Assembly: GCF_947366995.1 (NCBI RefSeq)
Contig: NZ_CANBCC010000001.1
Coordinates: 146,665-210,664 of the forward strand
DNA length: 64,000 nt
Source: an uncultured Aquabacterium sp.
GTDB lineage: Bacteria; Pseudomonadota; Gammaproteobacteria; Burkholderiales; Burkholderiaceae_C
Reading direction: 5' to 3'
Shown here: positions 1 to 8,946 of the stretch, piece after piece
Position numbering within the stretch: position 1 is the first letter of the stretch
Layout of the letters: the number at the start of each line of letters is the position of its first letter
The notes under the pieces: generated by a model
The model's database searches: none
What the model was told of the DNA's origin: nothing
What the model saw: only the letters and a program-made list of their open reading frames with translations
Translations under genes and position numbers: made by a program

Positions 1-2
1 CC

Positions 3-1118
3 CCGCAGGATGTGCGCGTGGGGGGGCGCAGTGCCAACGCGTCGTACCAGTACACGCTGCAGTCGACCGATCTGGCGCTGTTACGGCAGTGGGAGCCGGT
101 GGTGCGCAAGACCCTGTCGCAGCTGCCCGAACTGGTGGACGTCAACACCGACGTGGCCGATGGCAGTCCGCAGGTGTCGCTGGTGGTCGACCGCGAGGCG
201 GCGGCCCGCCTGGGCGTGAACATCCGGCACATCGACAACACGCTCTACAGCCTGTTCGGCCAGCGCCAGGTGGCCACCATCTACCAGCCGCTCAACCAGT
301 ACAAGGTGGTGCTCGAGGCGCCGCCGTCGTTCACCAGCGGGCCGGCGTCGCTGTCGCAGGTCTACCTCTCATCGGCCGGCGGCGCACAGGTGCCCTTGTC
401 GGCGTTTGCACGCTGGGTGCCCACCACCGCGGCCATGTCGGTCAACCGACAGAGCAGCTTCGCGGCCAGCACGGTCGCCTTCAACCTGCCCGAAGGGGTG
501 GCGTTGTCGACCGCACAGCAGGCGGCCGAAGCGGCGCTGGCCCGGCTCAACCTGCAGACCGAGCTGCACGGCGGCTTTCAGGGCACCGCGCGGGCGCAGC
601 AGGCCGCCACCGACAGCCAGCCGCTGCTGATCCTGGCGGCCATCATCGCGATCTACATCGTGCTGGGCGTGCTGTATGAAAGCCTGCTGCACCCGCTGAC
701 CATCCTCTCGACGTTGCCGTCGGCCAGCGTCGGCGCGCTGCTGGCGCTGATGGCCACGAAGACCGAGTTCAGCCTGGTGGCCTTCATCGGCGTGGTGCTG
801 CTGGTGGGCATCGTGATGAAGAACGCCATCATGATGATCGACGTGGCCCTGGCCGTGCAGCGTCAGGAGGGGCTGGACGCCCGCGCGGCCATCCACAAGG
901 CGGCCGTGCAGCGTCTGCGCCCCATCCTGATGACCAGTGCGGCCGCCATGCTGGGCGCGCTGCCGCTGGTGCTGGGCGGCGGCGAGGGGGCCGAGTTGCG
1001 TCGCCCGCTCGGCATTGCCATCGTGGGCGGGCTGTTGCTGAGCCAGCTGCTGACGCTCTACACGACGCCGGTGGTGTTCCTCGGCCTGGAGCGCTTGAAG
1101 GCCCGGCTCAGTCGATGA
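3..1118 (+). CDS. RND multidrug efflux permease, C-terminal part (MdtB/MdtC/AcrB family)
   Basis: Inner-membrane proton-driven efflux permease. Only about 372 C-terminal residues are inside the window (family length about 1030); the frame is open to the left edge, so the start is outside. Visible are the second porter-domain section (PQDVRVGGRSANASYQYTLQ at the start) and the last membrane helices, including the conserved GIVMKNAIMMIDVAL stretch and the LGALPLVLGGGEGAELRRPLG segment. The frame ends at a TGA that overlaps the convergent srkA stop by 11 bases. Substrate cannot be inferred. Family assignment is firm; MdtB/C rather than AcrB is a weaker impression. Confidence 0.93.
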   Translation, partial: PQDVRVGGRSANASYQYTLQSTDLALLRQWEPVVRKTLSQLPELVDVNTDVADGSPQVSLVVDREAAARLGVNIRHIDNTLYSLFGQRQVATIYQPLNQYKVVLEAPPSFTSGPASLSQVYLSSAGGAQVPLSAFARWVPTTAAMSVNRQSSFAASTVAFNLPEGVALSTAQQAAEAALARLNLQTELHGGFQGTARAQQAATDSQPLLILAAIIAIYIVLGVLYESLLHPLTILSTLPSASVGALLALMATKTEFSLVAFIGVVLLVGIVMKNAIMMIDVALAVQRQEGLDARAAIHKAAVQRLRPILMTSAAAMLGALPLVLGGGEGAELRRPLGIAIVGGLLLSQLLTLYTTPVVFLGLERLKARLSR

Positions 1119-2196
1119 GCCAGCTGGGCGTGTCGTCCACGCGGGACATCAGGTCGATCTGCTGACGCAAGGCGTCGGCCTGCTGTTGCCAGTAGACGCC
1201 CGAATCGAACCACGGGAAGGCCGCGGGGAAGGCCGGGTCGTGCCAGCGACGCGCAATCCAGGCGCTGTGGTGAATCAGGCGCAGCGTGCGCAGGGGCTCG
1301 ATGAGCTTGAGCTCCCGCCAGTCGAATTCGCAGACGCTCTCGTATCCATCCAGCAGGGCGTCGAGTTGCCGGGTGCGCTCGTTGGCCTCGCCACTGAGCA
1401 GCATCCAGAAGTCCTGGACCGCCGGGCCCATGCAGGCATCGTCCAGATCCACGAAATGCGGGCCCTCCGGCGTCCAGAGGATGTTGCCGGGGTGACAGTC
1501 GCCATGCAGGCGACGCAGCCGCAGCCCGTCCACGCGGGCAAAGGCCTCGTCGGCCAGGTCCAGGGCCTGGTCGGCTGCGGCGAGCCATTGCGGGCGCTGA
1601 TCGGGCGGCAGCAGCGGGCAGTGGGCCAGGCTGTCGCGGGCGGCCCGGCCGGTTTCGGCCACACCCATGGTCAGGCGGTGGGCAAAGGGGCGGCGGGCGC
1701 CCACGGTGTGCATGCGGGCGAGGAAACGGCCCAGCCAGCGCAGCACCTCGGGGTCTTCGAGTTCGGGCGAGCGACCACCGCGACGCGGCGAGAGCGCCAG
1801 CCTGTGGGCACCCAGCACGCCCAGCGTGGGCGGCGTGCCCATCAGGCGCACGGTGCCGGGCGGGCCGGCGGCCGCGTCGGCGGGCACCCGGTCGGGCACA
1901 AGGGCCAGCGGCAGCGGCGGCACGGCTGGCACCTCGGCGTCGAGCAGTTCCTGGGCGAAGGCGTGTTCTTCCAGGATCTGATCGTCCGTCCAGCGGCCGG
2001 CGCGGTAGAACTTGGCCACGGCCATGCCGCCGTCGTCCAGGCCGACCTGGAACACCCGGTTCTCGTAGGAGTTGAGCTGCAGCAGTCGCCCGTCCACCCG
2101 GTGCCCGAAGGCCTCGATCGCGTCGAGCACGAGATCGGGCGTCAGGTCGGCGTAGGGCGTGTCGCCGGAGGCGGGCAGGGCGTCATGGTCGGGCAT
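1108..2196 (-). CDS. srkA: Stress-response Ser/Thr protein kinase SrkA (YihE/RdoA)
   Basis: Cytoplasmic kinase of the APH-like fold, known in enterobacteria to protect cells during envelope and oxidative stress. Visible motifs: LNSYENRVFQVG near the N-terminus, the catalytic loop LHGDCHPGNILW and the metal-binding FVDLDDACMGP. About 362 residues, slightly longer than E. coli YihE (328). I chose the ATG at 2196; an in-frame GTG at 2214 would add six residues. It is convergent with the RND gene and is not obviously in an operon with the HDOD gene that ends 40 bases upstream of it. Confidence 0.9.
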   Translation of the reverse strand: MPDHDALPASGDTPYADLTPDLVLDAIEAFGHRVDGRLLQLNSYENRVFQVGLDDGGMAVAKFYRAGRWTDDQILEEHAFAQELLDAEVPAVPPLPLALVPDRVPADAAAGPPGTVRLMGTPPTLGVLGAHRLALSPRRGGRSPELEDPEVLRWLGRFLARMHTVGARRPFAHRLTMGVAETGRAARDSLAHCPLLPPDQRPQWLAAADQALDLADEAFARVDGLRLRRLHGDCHPGNILWTPEGPHFVDLDDACMGPAVQDFWMLLSGEANERTRQLDALLDGYESVCEFDWRELKLIEPLRTLRLIHHSAWIARRWHDPAFPAAFPWFDSGVYWQQQADALRQQIDLMSRVDDTPSWLID

Positions 2197-2235
2197 GGGC
2201 CGATTAGGCCACACCCGGCATGAACGCCCCTGGGC

Positions 2236-3444
2236 TCAGTCCAACTCGGATGCGACCGACAGGGCCTTGAGCACGGCGGTGTTGATGTCGCCTGCGCCCA
2301 TCAGCATGTTGTCGGCCGCCTCGCGGATGTCGAACAGCGTGTTGCCTTCCAGCGCGCGCACCAGCCTGAAGTAGGGCTCGTAGGGGCCCGTGCCTTCGGC
2401 GAGCGCCTGGTAGACGCGCTCCGGCACCGGGATCGTCTTGAGCAGCTGCGCGAAGGGCTGCATGAACATGCGGTCGAGCAGCGAGAACACGCCGCAGATG
2501 AACAGCTCGCTGCGCGTCTCGTCGTCGGCGTGGGCCGCGCGGGCCAGCTCTTCCATCAGCAGGCCACGGCGCACGGCGGCGAACATCACCGGGCGCATGT
2601 TCGGATCCTTGCTGGCGGTGGCCAGCAGCAGGGCCAGCCAGCGCTTCAGACGCTGGTAGCCCAGGATCATGATCGCGTGGCGGAACGAGCCGATCTCGAC
2701 CGACAGGCCAAAGGCCGGCGAGTTGATGTAGCGCATCAGCTTGTAGGCCAGGGGTGGATCGCGCTTGATGGTGTTCTCGAGGTCTTCGATGTCGGCCTGA
2801 CGCTGCACCTGGTCGATCAGCTGGACGATGACCTGCAGCGCCGGCTGGTCGGCCGGCTTGCCGCTGTCCTGGATGGCGTCGTCGATGGGCCAGCCGAGCA
2901 CGGCCACGGCGCCGCGACGGAAGCTGACTTCCATGTCGCCCACCGTCTCGATGCCGGACTGCACGTGCGTGATGTGGCGCACCAGGCCTTCGGGGTTGAA
3001 GCCCACGCCACCGGTGGCCTGATCGACCCGACGGTCTTCGTGAAAGTCGACGATGGCGTGCTTGAAGCAGGGCAACACGTCGCGCGGCAGTTCCTGCAGC
3101 GGGCGGCCCTTGAGCAGCAGCGTGCTGCCGTGGGCGTGCAGCGTGCAGATGGCGTCGACGTTGGCCGGATCGGCTGCCATGAAGGCCGGGATCTCGATCA
3201 GCATCTGCTTGCCCGGGCGGGTCTGCAACAGGTCGTGCAGCAGCGTTTCGCTCACGACGTTGAGCCAGACGGCCGGGCCGTCGGCGGGCCAGACCGTGGC
3301 CAGCGCGTCCATCAGGGCCGAGGGATCAAGGCGCTGGCCGGGTGTCAGCGGGAAAACGGACAGCCGCGTGGCGATCACGTTGCGCTGTCGGTCGATGACC
3401 GGGCTGTAGGCGAGCGCGGTCTGCGAAAGGATGGGGTGGTCCAT
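2236..3444 (-). CDS. EAL-like/HDOD signalling protein encoded behind flgL
   Basis: 402 residues. The N-terminal ~200 residues resemble a YuxH-type EAL domain that lacks a recognisable EAL catalytic motif (a stretch EIPAFMAADP lies where active enzymes keep acidic ligands). The C-terminal half is an HDOD domain (LENTIKRDPPLAYKLMRYIN, then FRHAIMILGYQRLKRWLALL). HDOD proteins are non-enzymatic relatives of HD-GYP proteins and are often signalling scaffolds. It starts 24 bases after flgL on the same strand, so it is probably cotranscribed with the flg operon, which suggests a role in motility or c-di-GMP control. That role is inference. Confidence 0.85.
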   Translation of the reverse strand: MDHPILSQTALAYSPVIDRQRNVIATRLSVFPLTPGQRLDPSALMDALATVWPADGPAVWLNVVSETLLHDLLQTRPGKQMLIEIPAFMAADPANVDAICTLHAHGSTLLLKGRPLQELPRDVLPCFKHAIVDFHEDRRVDQATGGVGFNPEGLVRHITHVQSGIETVGDMEVSFRRGAVAVLGWPIDDAIQDSGKPADQPALQVIVQLIDQVQRQADIEDLENTIKRDPPLAYKLMRYINSPAFGLSVEIGSFRHAIMILGYQRLKRWLALLLATASKDPNMRPVMFAAVRRGLLMEELARAAHADDETRSELFICGVFSLLDRMFMQPFAQLLKTIPVPERVYQALAEGTGPYEPYFRLVRALEGNTLFDIREAADNMLMGAGDINTAVLKALSVASELD

Positions 3445-3468
3445 GGATCGAAGGGGAGGGCGACAGGG

Positions 3469-4407
3469 TCAACCGATGTATTGGAACAGCGAAAGCTTTT
3501 GCACCGCGGCGTAGGTCTGCAGGGCGGCCCCGTAGCCCGTCTGCTGCTCCTGGAAGCGGGATATTGCTTCTACCATGTCCAGATCCTCGGCGTTCGACTT
3601 TTCCGACTGGGCGGCCAGTTTCAGGGCGCCAATGCGACTTTCGATGCCATCCATCCGGTTCAGGGCCTCGCCCACTTCGGCGCGGGCCGACTGCATGTTG
3701 CCCAGCACCTTGTCGAGGTCCTTGAGCCCGGTGTTCACGGTCGTCTTGAGGTCGGCGGCGGTGGGGTTGGTCTGACGCAGGCCGTCGATCGCGTCGGTCA
3801 GGGCGTCGAACACGTTCACGTCGACCAGGGCGCCGGTCTCGTCGCGGCCCTGCATCCAGGTGCGCTGGCCATCGATGGTCAGGCTCACCTGCTCGCTGGA
3901 GCTGGCCTGGATGCTGCCCCGCTGGCCGTTGAACTGCACGGTGTTGGGGGTGGTGTTGGACACCTCGGTGAACGGCGTTGTCGAGAGGCCCTGGCCCCCG
4001 AACACATAACCGCCACTGCCGTCCGGCCGGTTCGCAATGGACAGCATCTGCTTGCGGATCTCTACCAGCTTCTTGGCCAGCGCCTCTCGTTCACCATTGG
4101 AGTAAGAGCCGTTGCCGGCCGCGACCATGGTTTCCCGTGCCGTCTGCAGCAGGTCGACCGCATCGCCCAGCGCGGACTCGGCAATGCCCATGGCGTTGCG
4201 GCTGGCGTCCAGGGCGCGCTTGTCAGTGTCATTGCGCGCAATGGACGACAGTGCGCGTTCGGCCCGGGCGGCGGCCGTTGGGTCGTCGCTGGCGACGTTC
4301 ACCCGCTTGCCGGAGGTCAGCTGCGTCTGCGAGCGGTTGAGCTCCTGCTGGCGGTCCTGCAGGTTGGTGATGGCCTGGTTGTAGGCGTAGGCGGTGGTCA
4401 CGCGCAT
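3469..4407 (-). CDS. flgL: Flagellar hook-associated protein 3 FlgL (hook-filament junction)
   Basis: 312 residues. FlgL joins the hook-FlgK ring to the flagellin filament and is exported by the flagellar type III system. The flagellin-like N-terminus (MRVTTAYAYNQAITNLQDRQ, then LTSGKRVNVASDDPTAAARA) and the C-terminal coiled segment (ISRFQEQQTGYGAALQTYAA) are typical. A clear ribosome site (AAGGAAG) precedes the ATG, which is 17 bases after the flgK stop. Last hook-associated gene of the minus-strand flg operon. Confidence 0.95.
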   Translation of the reverse strand: MRVTTAYAYNQAITNLQDRQQELNRSQTQLTSGKRVNVASDDPTAAARAERALSSIARNDTDKRALDASRNAMGIAESALGDAVDLLQTARETMVAAGNGSYSNGEREALAKKLVEIRKQMLSIANRPDGSGGYVFGGQGLSTTPFTEVSNTTPNTVQFNGQRGSIQASSSEQVSLTIDGQRTWMQGRDETGALVDVNVFDALTDAIDGLRQTNPTAADLKTTVNTGLKDLDKVLGNMQSARAEVGEALNRMDGIESRIGALKLAAQSEKSNAEDLDMVEAISRFQEQQTGYGAALQTYAAVQKLSLFQYIG

Positions 4408-4424
4408 GATGAACTTCCTTGCGA

Positions 4425-6155
4425 TTACTGCGCCACGTTCAGCAGTGTGTCAAAGACCTTCTGAGCCACCTGCAGCACCTTGGCGGCCGCCTGGTAGCTT
4501 TGCTGGAACTGAATCAGGCGCGCAGCCTCTTCATCCAGGTTCACGCCCCGCGTGGCCTCCAGTGTCTCGGTCGCCCGGGTTTCCAGCGTGCCGCTGATGC
4601 TGGCGGCCGTCTTGCCACTCTGCACCTTCACGCCCAGGTTGCCGATCATCTGCGAGTAGGCATCGGTCACGGTGGTGCTGGAGCCGTTGCTGGTCAGCGA
4701 GACGATGGGGCGGTCACGCAGGCCCAGCATCGCGCGTGCGTTGCCGTTGTTGCCTGACGGATCGACGGGGGGCTGCAGCGTGATTTTGTCGCCCACATTC
4801 GGCACGCCGGCAATGCGCATCGAGAACAGTGGATTACCCGACCCATCGTTGAAGACCAGGTCCTGACCCGGCACCCAGTTGGCCGCGATCACGTTGCCGC
4901 TCCCGTCCACCACGTCGAACCCCGGGCCCGTTCCGGGGGATTGGAACGTCAGTCCGAGTTGGGGCGTTGTCGACGGGGCGACCGGCGGCAGCAGCGGCAA
5001 GGGCCGACCTGCCGGCGCGATCATGGTCAGGGACTCCACCGACATCGTGCCCTGGTTGGCGTCGGCGGTGAAGGCGATCAGCGGCGAGGCGGCAGCCACA
5101 TCCTGCGGGTTCTGCAGGTTGACGGCCAGAGTCGTGGCCTTGCCAGTGCCGATGAACATGTCGCTGCCGGCAATGGTGTTGCCGAGCGCGTCCTTCTTGC
5201 CCAGGATGCCGAGTTGCTGCTGCGTGTTGACCGCATTGGTGAAGCTCGACACGAAGTCGTTCAGGTCGCCGCGTGTGCCGGCCAGGTCCTTGTTCTGGAA
5301 GTCCAGCAGGCCACGGAGCGCGCCACCCGTCACCTGCGTGTCGTCCAGCATTCGCACCGAGTTCGCGGTGACGATGCCGATGCTGCCCACCGTGACGCCT
5401 TGTGCGTTGCTCGACTGCAGCAGCGACAGGCTCTCGGCCTTGTTGCTGAGCACCAGCAGCTGTCCGCCGCCGAGGAAGACGCTCAGGCTGCCGTCGTCGG
5501 CCTCCACGGTATTGACCTGCACCAGCTTGTTGAGCCGGCTGATCACCTCGTCGCGGCGGTCCATCAGGTCGTTGGGCGGCTGGCCGGTGCCGCGCGCGCT
5601 GGCGATGTCCTGGTTCAGGCGGGCAACCTGCTGTGCATACTCGTTGATCTGCGCGATGTCGGTGCCCATGTCCGAGAGCGTGCCGGCCTGCAGCTGTTCG
5701 ATCTGGCTGGCAGACGAGCGAACCCGGCTGGCGAACTCCTCCGCACGCGACAGCACCACCTGGCGTGCCGACATGTCCTGCGGCTGGTTGGCCACGTCGA
5801 CAAAGGCGTTCATCAGCTGCGTGGCGGCGTAGCCCAGGCCGGTCTGGCCTGTTGGCAGGGTGCCTTCCAGCTGTTCCAGCTTGTCGAGTCGCGTCTTGTC
5901 CGCGGCGGCGGCCCCGGCGGCCTCGTTGGCCGACTTGACCAGGAAATCACTGGTCGACCGTGTGACGGTCGTGACCTTGACCCCGCGGCCGAAGAAGCCC
6001 GCCCCGGTGTACATGCCGCCGTCGGTCGACAGCTCCACCTGCTGGCGCGAGAAGCCGGGCGTGTTGACGTTGCTGATGTTGTGCGCGGTCGTGTCCAGCA
6101 TCGCCTGTGTGGCGAACATGGCCCGGGTGCTGAGTGCGAAGATGCCTGATCCCAT
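4425..6155 (-). CDS. flgK: Flagellar hook-associated protein 1 FlgK
   Basis: 576 residues. First junction protein between hook and filament. The N-terminus carries the axial-protein signature (STRAMFATQAMLDTTAHNIS, then NVNTPGFSRQQVEL) and the C-terminus the matching helix (GVNLDEEAARLIQFQQSYQA). The region between is the variable outer domain. Ribosome site GAGGAG precedes the ATG. It follows flgJ by 20 bases in the same operon. Confidence 0.96.
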   Translation of the reverse strand: MGSGIFALSTRAMFATQAMLDTTAHNISNVNTPGFSRQQVELSTDGGMYTGAGFFGRGVKVTTVTRSTSDFLVKSANEAAGAAAADKTRLDKLEQLEGTLPTGQTGLGYAATQLMNAFVDVANQPQDMSARQVVLSRAEEFASRVRSSASQIEQLQAGTLSDMGTDIAQINEYAQQVARLNQDIASARGTGQPPNDLMDRRDEVISRLNKLVQVNTVEADDGSLSVFLGGGQLLVLSNKAESLSLLQSSNAQGVTVGSIGIVTANSVRMLDDTQVTGGALRGLLDFQNKDLAGTRGDLNDFVSSFTNAVNTQQQLGILGKKDALGNTIAGSDMFIGTGKATTLAVNLQNPQDVAAASPLIAFTADANQGTMSVESLTMIAPAGRPLPLLPPVAPSTTPQLGLTFQSPGTGPGFDVVDGSGNVIAANWVPGQDLVFNDGSGNPLFSMRIAGVPNVGDKITLQPPVDPSGNNGNARAMLGLRDRPIVSLTSNGSSTTVTDAYSQMIGNLGVKVQSGKTAASISGTLETRATETLEATRGVNLDEEAARLIQFQQSYQAAAKVLQVAQKVFDTLLNVAQ

Positions 6156-6175
6156 GGTGCGTGCTCCTCAGCCGA

Positions 6176-7099
6176 TCAGGTCTGGGTGCGCTGCAGGCGC
6201 ACGGTGGTGTTGATCACGCGCGTGAGCTTGTCGGCGTAGGCTGGGTCCGTGGCGTAACCGGCCTTCTGCAGTCCCTGGGCATAGCCATGCGCCGTGTCGG
6301 CCTGCGCCACCGTACGACTGTAGCGGGGGCTTTGTGAGAGCAGGCGTGCGTGGTCCTTGAAGGCTTCCTCGTACGAGTCATACGCACGGAATTTCGCCGT
6401 CACCTTGCGTGCCACGCCGCCGATGTACTCGGTGGTGGTCACCTCGGCGACCTTGCCCTTCCAGCCCGCCGTGGCCTTGATGCCGAACAGGTTGTGGGAA
6501 GGTTGGCCGTCTGCGGTGCGGATCTCGCGCTTGCCCCAGCCCGACTCGAGCGCCGCCTGGCCGAGGATGTTGCTGGCCGGGATGCCCGTGGCCTGCTCGG
6601 CGGCGGCGGCGGCGGCCTGGTGCTTGCGGACGAACTGCTCGGAAGGGCTCAGTGCGCGGCCGTTGGCAGCCACGGCGCGGCCGTTTGCGTCCACGCGGCT
6701 GGTGTCGGTCGGCATGCGGGCGTCCAGGCTGCGGCCAGGCAGCGAGCCCAGCGTGCGCGCGGCCGGGTTGGCTGCGGCGGCGGGCTGGTCGGACCGGATG
6801 CCCATCTGGCGCTCCAGCTGGCGCGTGATCATGTCGCTCAGCCCACCGGGCAGGCCGGTCATCTGGGTCGAGAACTGCTGGTCCAGCATGCTCGTGCCCA
6901 TCTCCGTGGCGCTGTTGTCGAGCATGCCGGCGTTCATCGTGGTCGCCCGCATGCTCTTCATCAGCTCCTGCATGAAGAGGCCTTCGAGCTGCTGGGCCGT
7001 GTCGCGGATGGCCTTGCGCGGATCCTGGCCGGCCGTGCCCTTGAGCTGGTCGAGCGAGCGCAGGTCTGTGGCCAGACCGGGGCGTTGGGGGAAGCTCAT
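6176..7099 (-). CDS. flgJ: Flagellar rod assembly protein/muramidase FlgJ
   Basis: 307 residues with both domains of the beta/gamma-proteobacterial FlgJ. The N-terminal ~110 residues are the rod-capping domain (QLEGLFMQELMKSMRATTMN). From about residue 150 there is a glucosaminidase-type peptidoglycan hydrolase domain (ILGQAALESGWGKREI, then HNLFGIKATAGWKGK), which opens the wall for the growing rod. The ATG overlaps the flgI stop by one base (TGATG), indicating translational coupling. Confidence 0.95.
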   Translation of the reverse strand: MSFPQRPGLATDLRSLDQLKGTAGQDPRKAIRDTAQQLEGLFMQELMKSMRATTMNAGMLDNSATEMGTSMLDQQFSTQMTGLPGGLSDMITRQLERQMGIRSDQPAAAANPAARTLGSLPGRSLDARMPTDTSRVDANGRAVAANGRALSPSEQFVRKHQAAAAAAEQATGIPASNILGQAALESGWGKREIRTADGQPSHNLFGIKATAGWKGKVAEVTTTEYIGGVARKVTAKFRAYDSYEEAFKDHARLLSQSPRYSRTVAQADTAHGYAQGLQKAGYATDPAYADKLTRVINTTVRLQRTQT

Positions 7100-8229
7100 C
7101 AGATCACCTCCAGATCAGCCTGCAGCGCACCGGCTGCCTTCATGGCCTGCAGGATGGCCAGCAGGTCCTGCGGGTTGGCGCCCAGCGTGTTGAGCGCCTT
7201 GACGACGTCGGTGAGCTGGGTGCCTGCCGGCATCTGGATCAGCGCGCCTGGCGCCTGGTTGATGGCGATGTCGGCCTTCTCGCTGACCACCGTCTGCCCC
7301 TGGGACATCGGGTTGGGCTGGCTGATGACCGGGGTGGAGCTGATGGTGACGGACAGGTTGCCGTGGGCCACGGCGCAGGGCCCGAGCGTCACGTTCTGGT
7401 TGAGCACGACCGAGCCGGTGCGCGCATTGATGACGATGCGTGCCGCCGGCGTGGCGCGGCTGATGGTGAGGTTCTCCACGTCGGCCATGAAGGCCACGCG
7501 CTCGCCGGGCGCCTGAGGCAGCTTGACGGCCACGGTGCGACCGTTGATCGCTTCGGCGGTGCCATCGCCCTTCGCCTGGTTGATGGCCTTGGCCACTTCG
7601 CGGGCGGTGTTGAAGTCGTCCGAGCGCAGGTCGTACTGCACCAGGCTTCCCTGCAGCCACGGAGAAGGCACGGCCCGCTCGACCGAGGCGCCATCCGGGA
7701 TGCGGCCCGCGCTGAGGTGGTTGATCTGCACCTTCGAGCCGCCTTGCGAGGCCCCCGCGCCCCCCACGATCAGGTTGCCCTGTGCCAGCGCGTAGATCTG
7801 GCCGTCAGCGCCCTTCAGCGGTGTGGCGATCAGCGTGCCGCCCCGCAGCGACTTGGCATTCCCGATCGACGACACGTTGACGTCGATGGGCTGACCGGGC
7901 TGGGCAAACGCCGGGAGGTTGGCCGTCACCAGCACGGCGGCGACGTTCTTGAGCTGCATCGGCACGCCAGCGGGCACGGTGATGCCCATCTGCTGCAGCA
8001 TTGCGTTCATGCTCTGGCCTGTGAAGGGCGTCTGAGCGGTCTGGTCGCCGGTGCCGTCCAGGCCCACGACGAGGCCATAGCCCATCAGCTGGTTGCTGCG
8101 CACCCCCTGGATGGCCGCGATTTCCTTGAGCCGCACCGTCGCGGCCTGGGCGTTCCAGCCGCCTGCCAGCAAGGTGGCCAGGCAGATGGGGGCGATCAGT
8201 TGCTTGATCAGGCGGGAGGTGGTGCGCAT
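7099..8229 (-). CDS. flgI: Flagellar P-ring protein FlgI
   Basis: 376 residues, the usual length. It forms the periplasmic P ring around the rod. A Sec signal peptide spans about residues 1-29 (ending WNAQA), followed by the family start ATVRLKEIAAIQGVRSNQLM and GYGLVVGLDGTGDQT. Ribosome site AAGGA lies 9 bases before the ATG. It lies 42 bases downstream of flgH in the operon. Confidence 0.97.
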   Translation of the reverse strand: MRTTSRLIKQLIAPICLATLLAGGWNAQAATVRLKEIAAIQGVRSNQLMGYGLVVGLDGTGDQTAQTPFTGQSMNAMLQQMGITVPAGVPMQLKNVAAVLVTANLPAFAQPGQPIDVNVSSIGNAKSLRGGTLIATPLKGADGQIYALAQGNLIVGGAGASQGGSKVQINHLSAGRIPDGASVERAVPSPWLQGSLVQYDLRSDDFNTAREVAKAINQAKGDGTAEAINGRTVAVKLPQAPGERVAFMADVENLTISRATPAARIVINARTGSVVLNQNVTLGPCAVAHGNLSVTISSTPVISQPNPMSQGQTVVSEKADIAINQAPGALIQMPAGTQLTDVVKALNTLGANPQDLLAILQAMKAAGALQADLEVI

Positions 8230-8271
8230 GGGGCCGAATCCTTCTGGGGGTCGGCTCCATTCTGCGAACCT

Positions 8272-8946
8272 TTAGAACGGCGAAATGCTCAAAAAGATGC
8301 GGGAGAGCCAGCCTATTCCCTGGGCTTCCTGCTGGGCACCCTGGCCGCGCTGCTCCACGCGCACGTTCGCCACCTTCTGCGAGCTCACAGAGTTGTCGCG
8401 CTGGATGGCCATCGGGTCGATCTGGCCCGAGAAGCGCAGCACGTCCACATTGGCGCCGATGCCGATCTGCTTTTCGGCGGACACGACGAGGTGGCCGTTG
8501 GGCAGCACCTCGATCACGGTGGCCGTGATGTTGCCTTCGAACTTGTTGTCCGCCTTGGCGGTGCCCTTGCCGTTGTAGGTGTTGTTGCTGTTGCCGGCGG
8601 CCTCCAGCTTGGCCAGCGACGACGCGCCGATCAGCGGCACGGCCGTGATCCCGCTCGAGACCTTGCCGTCCTTCTGGATGGTGGTGGTCTTTTCCTGGTT
8701 GGCCTTGAGCTCTTCGTTGATCACGATGGTGATGATGTCGCCCACCATGCGCGCGCGGTGCGTCTCGTACAACGGGCGGTAACCCGCCCCCTGGAAGATC
8801 GAACCGTTGGGTGCGGTGGCCGTGGCCGTCGGCGGGGTGGGGCGCGCCTGCGTGGGCTCGACCACGTCGACCTTGGGATTGAGGGTGACGCAGCCGGACA
8901 GCGCCGCCCCGCACAGGGCCAGGCCCAGAGTGTGCAGCCTCCTCAT
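8272..8946 (-). CDS. flgH: Flagellar L-ring lipoprotein FlgH
   Basis: 224 residues. Outer-membrane L-ring subunit. The N-terminus is a lipoprotein signal with lipobox LSGC at about residues 16-19, as expected for FlgH. The conserved GDIITIVINEELKANQEKTT region follows. I use the ATG at 8946, which overlaps the flgG stop by one base (TGATG); an in-frame GTG just upstream at 8949 is less likely. Confidence 0.96.
   Translation of the reverse strand: MRRLHTLGLALCGAALSGCVTLNPKVDVVEPTQARPTPPTATATAPNGSIFQGAGYRPLYETHRARMVGDIITIVINEELKANQEKTTTIQKDGKVSSGITAVPLIGASSLAKLEAAGNSNNTYNGKGTAKADNKFEGNITATVIEVLPNGHLVVSAEKQIGIGANVDVLRFSGQIDPMAIQRDNSVSSQKVANVRVEQRGQGAQQEAQGIGWLSRIFLSISPF

Noticed and set aside
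1186..2223. Plus-strand frame antisense to srkA
   Set aside because: SrkA shows kinase motifs on the minus strand; the plus frame is low-complexity Gly/Gln/Arg.
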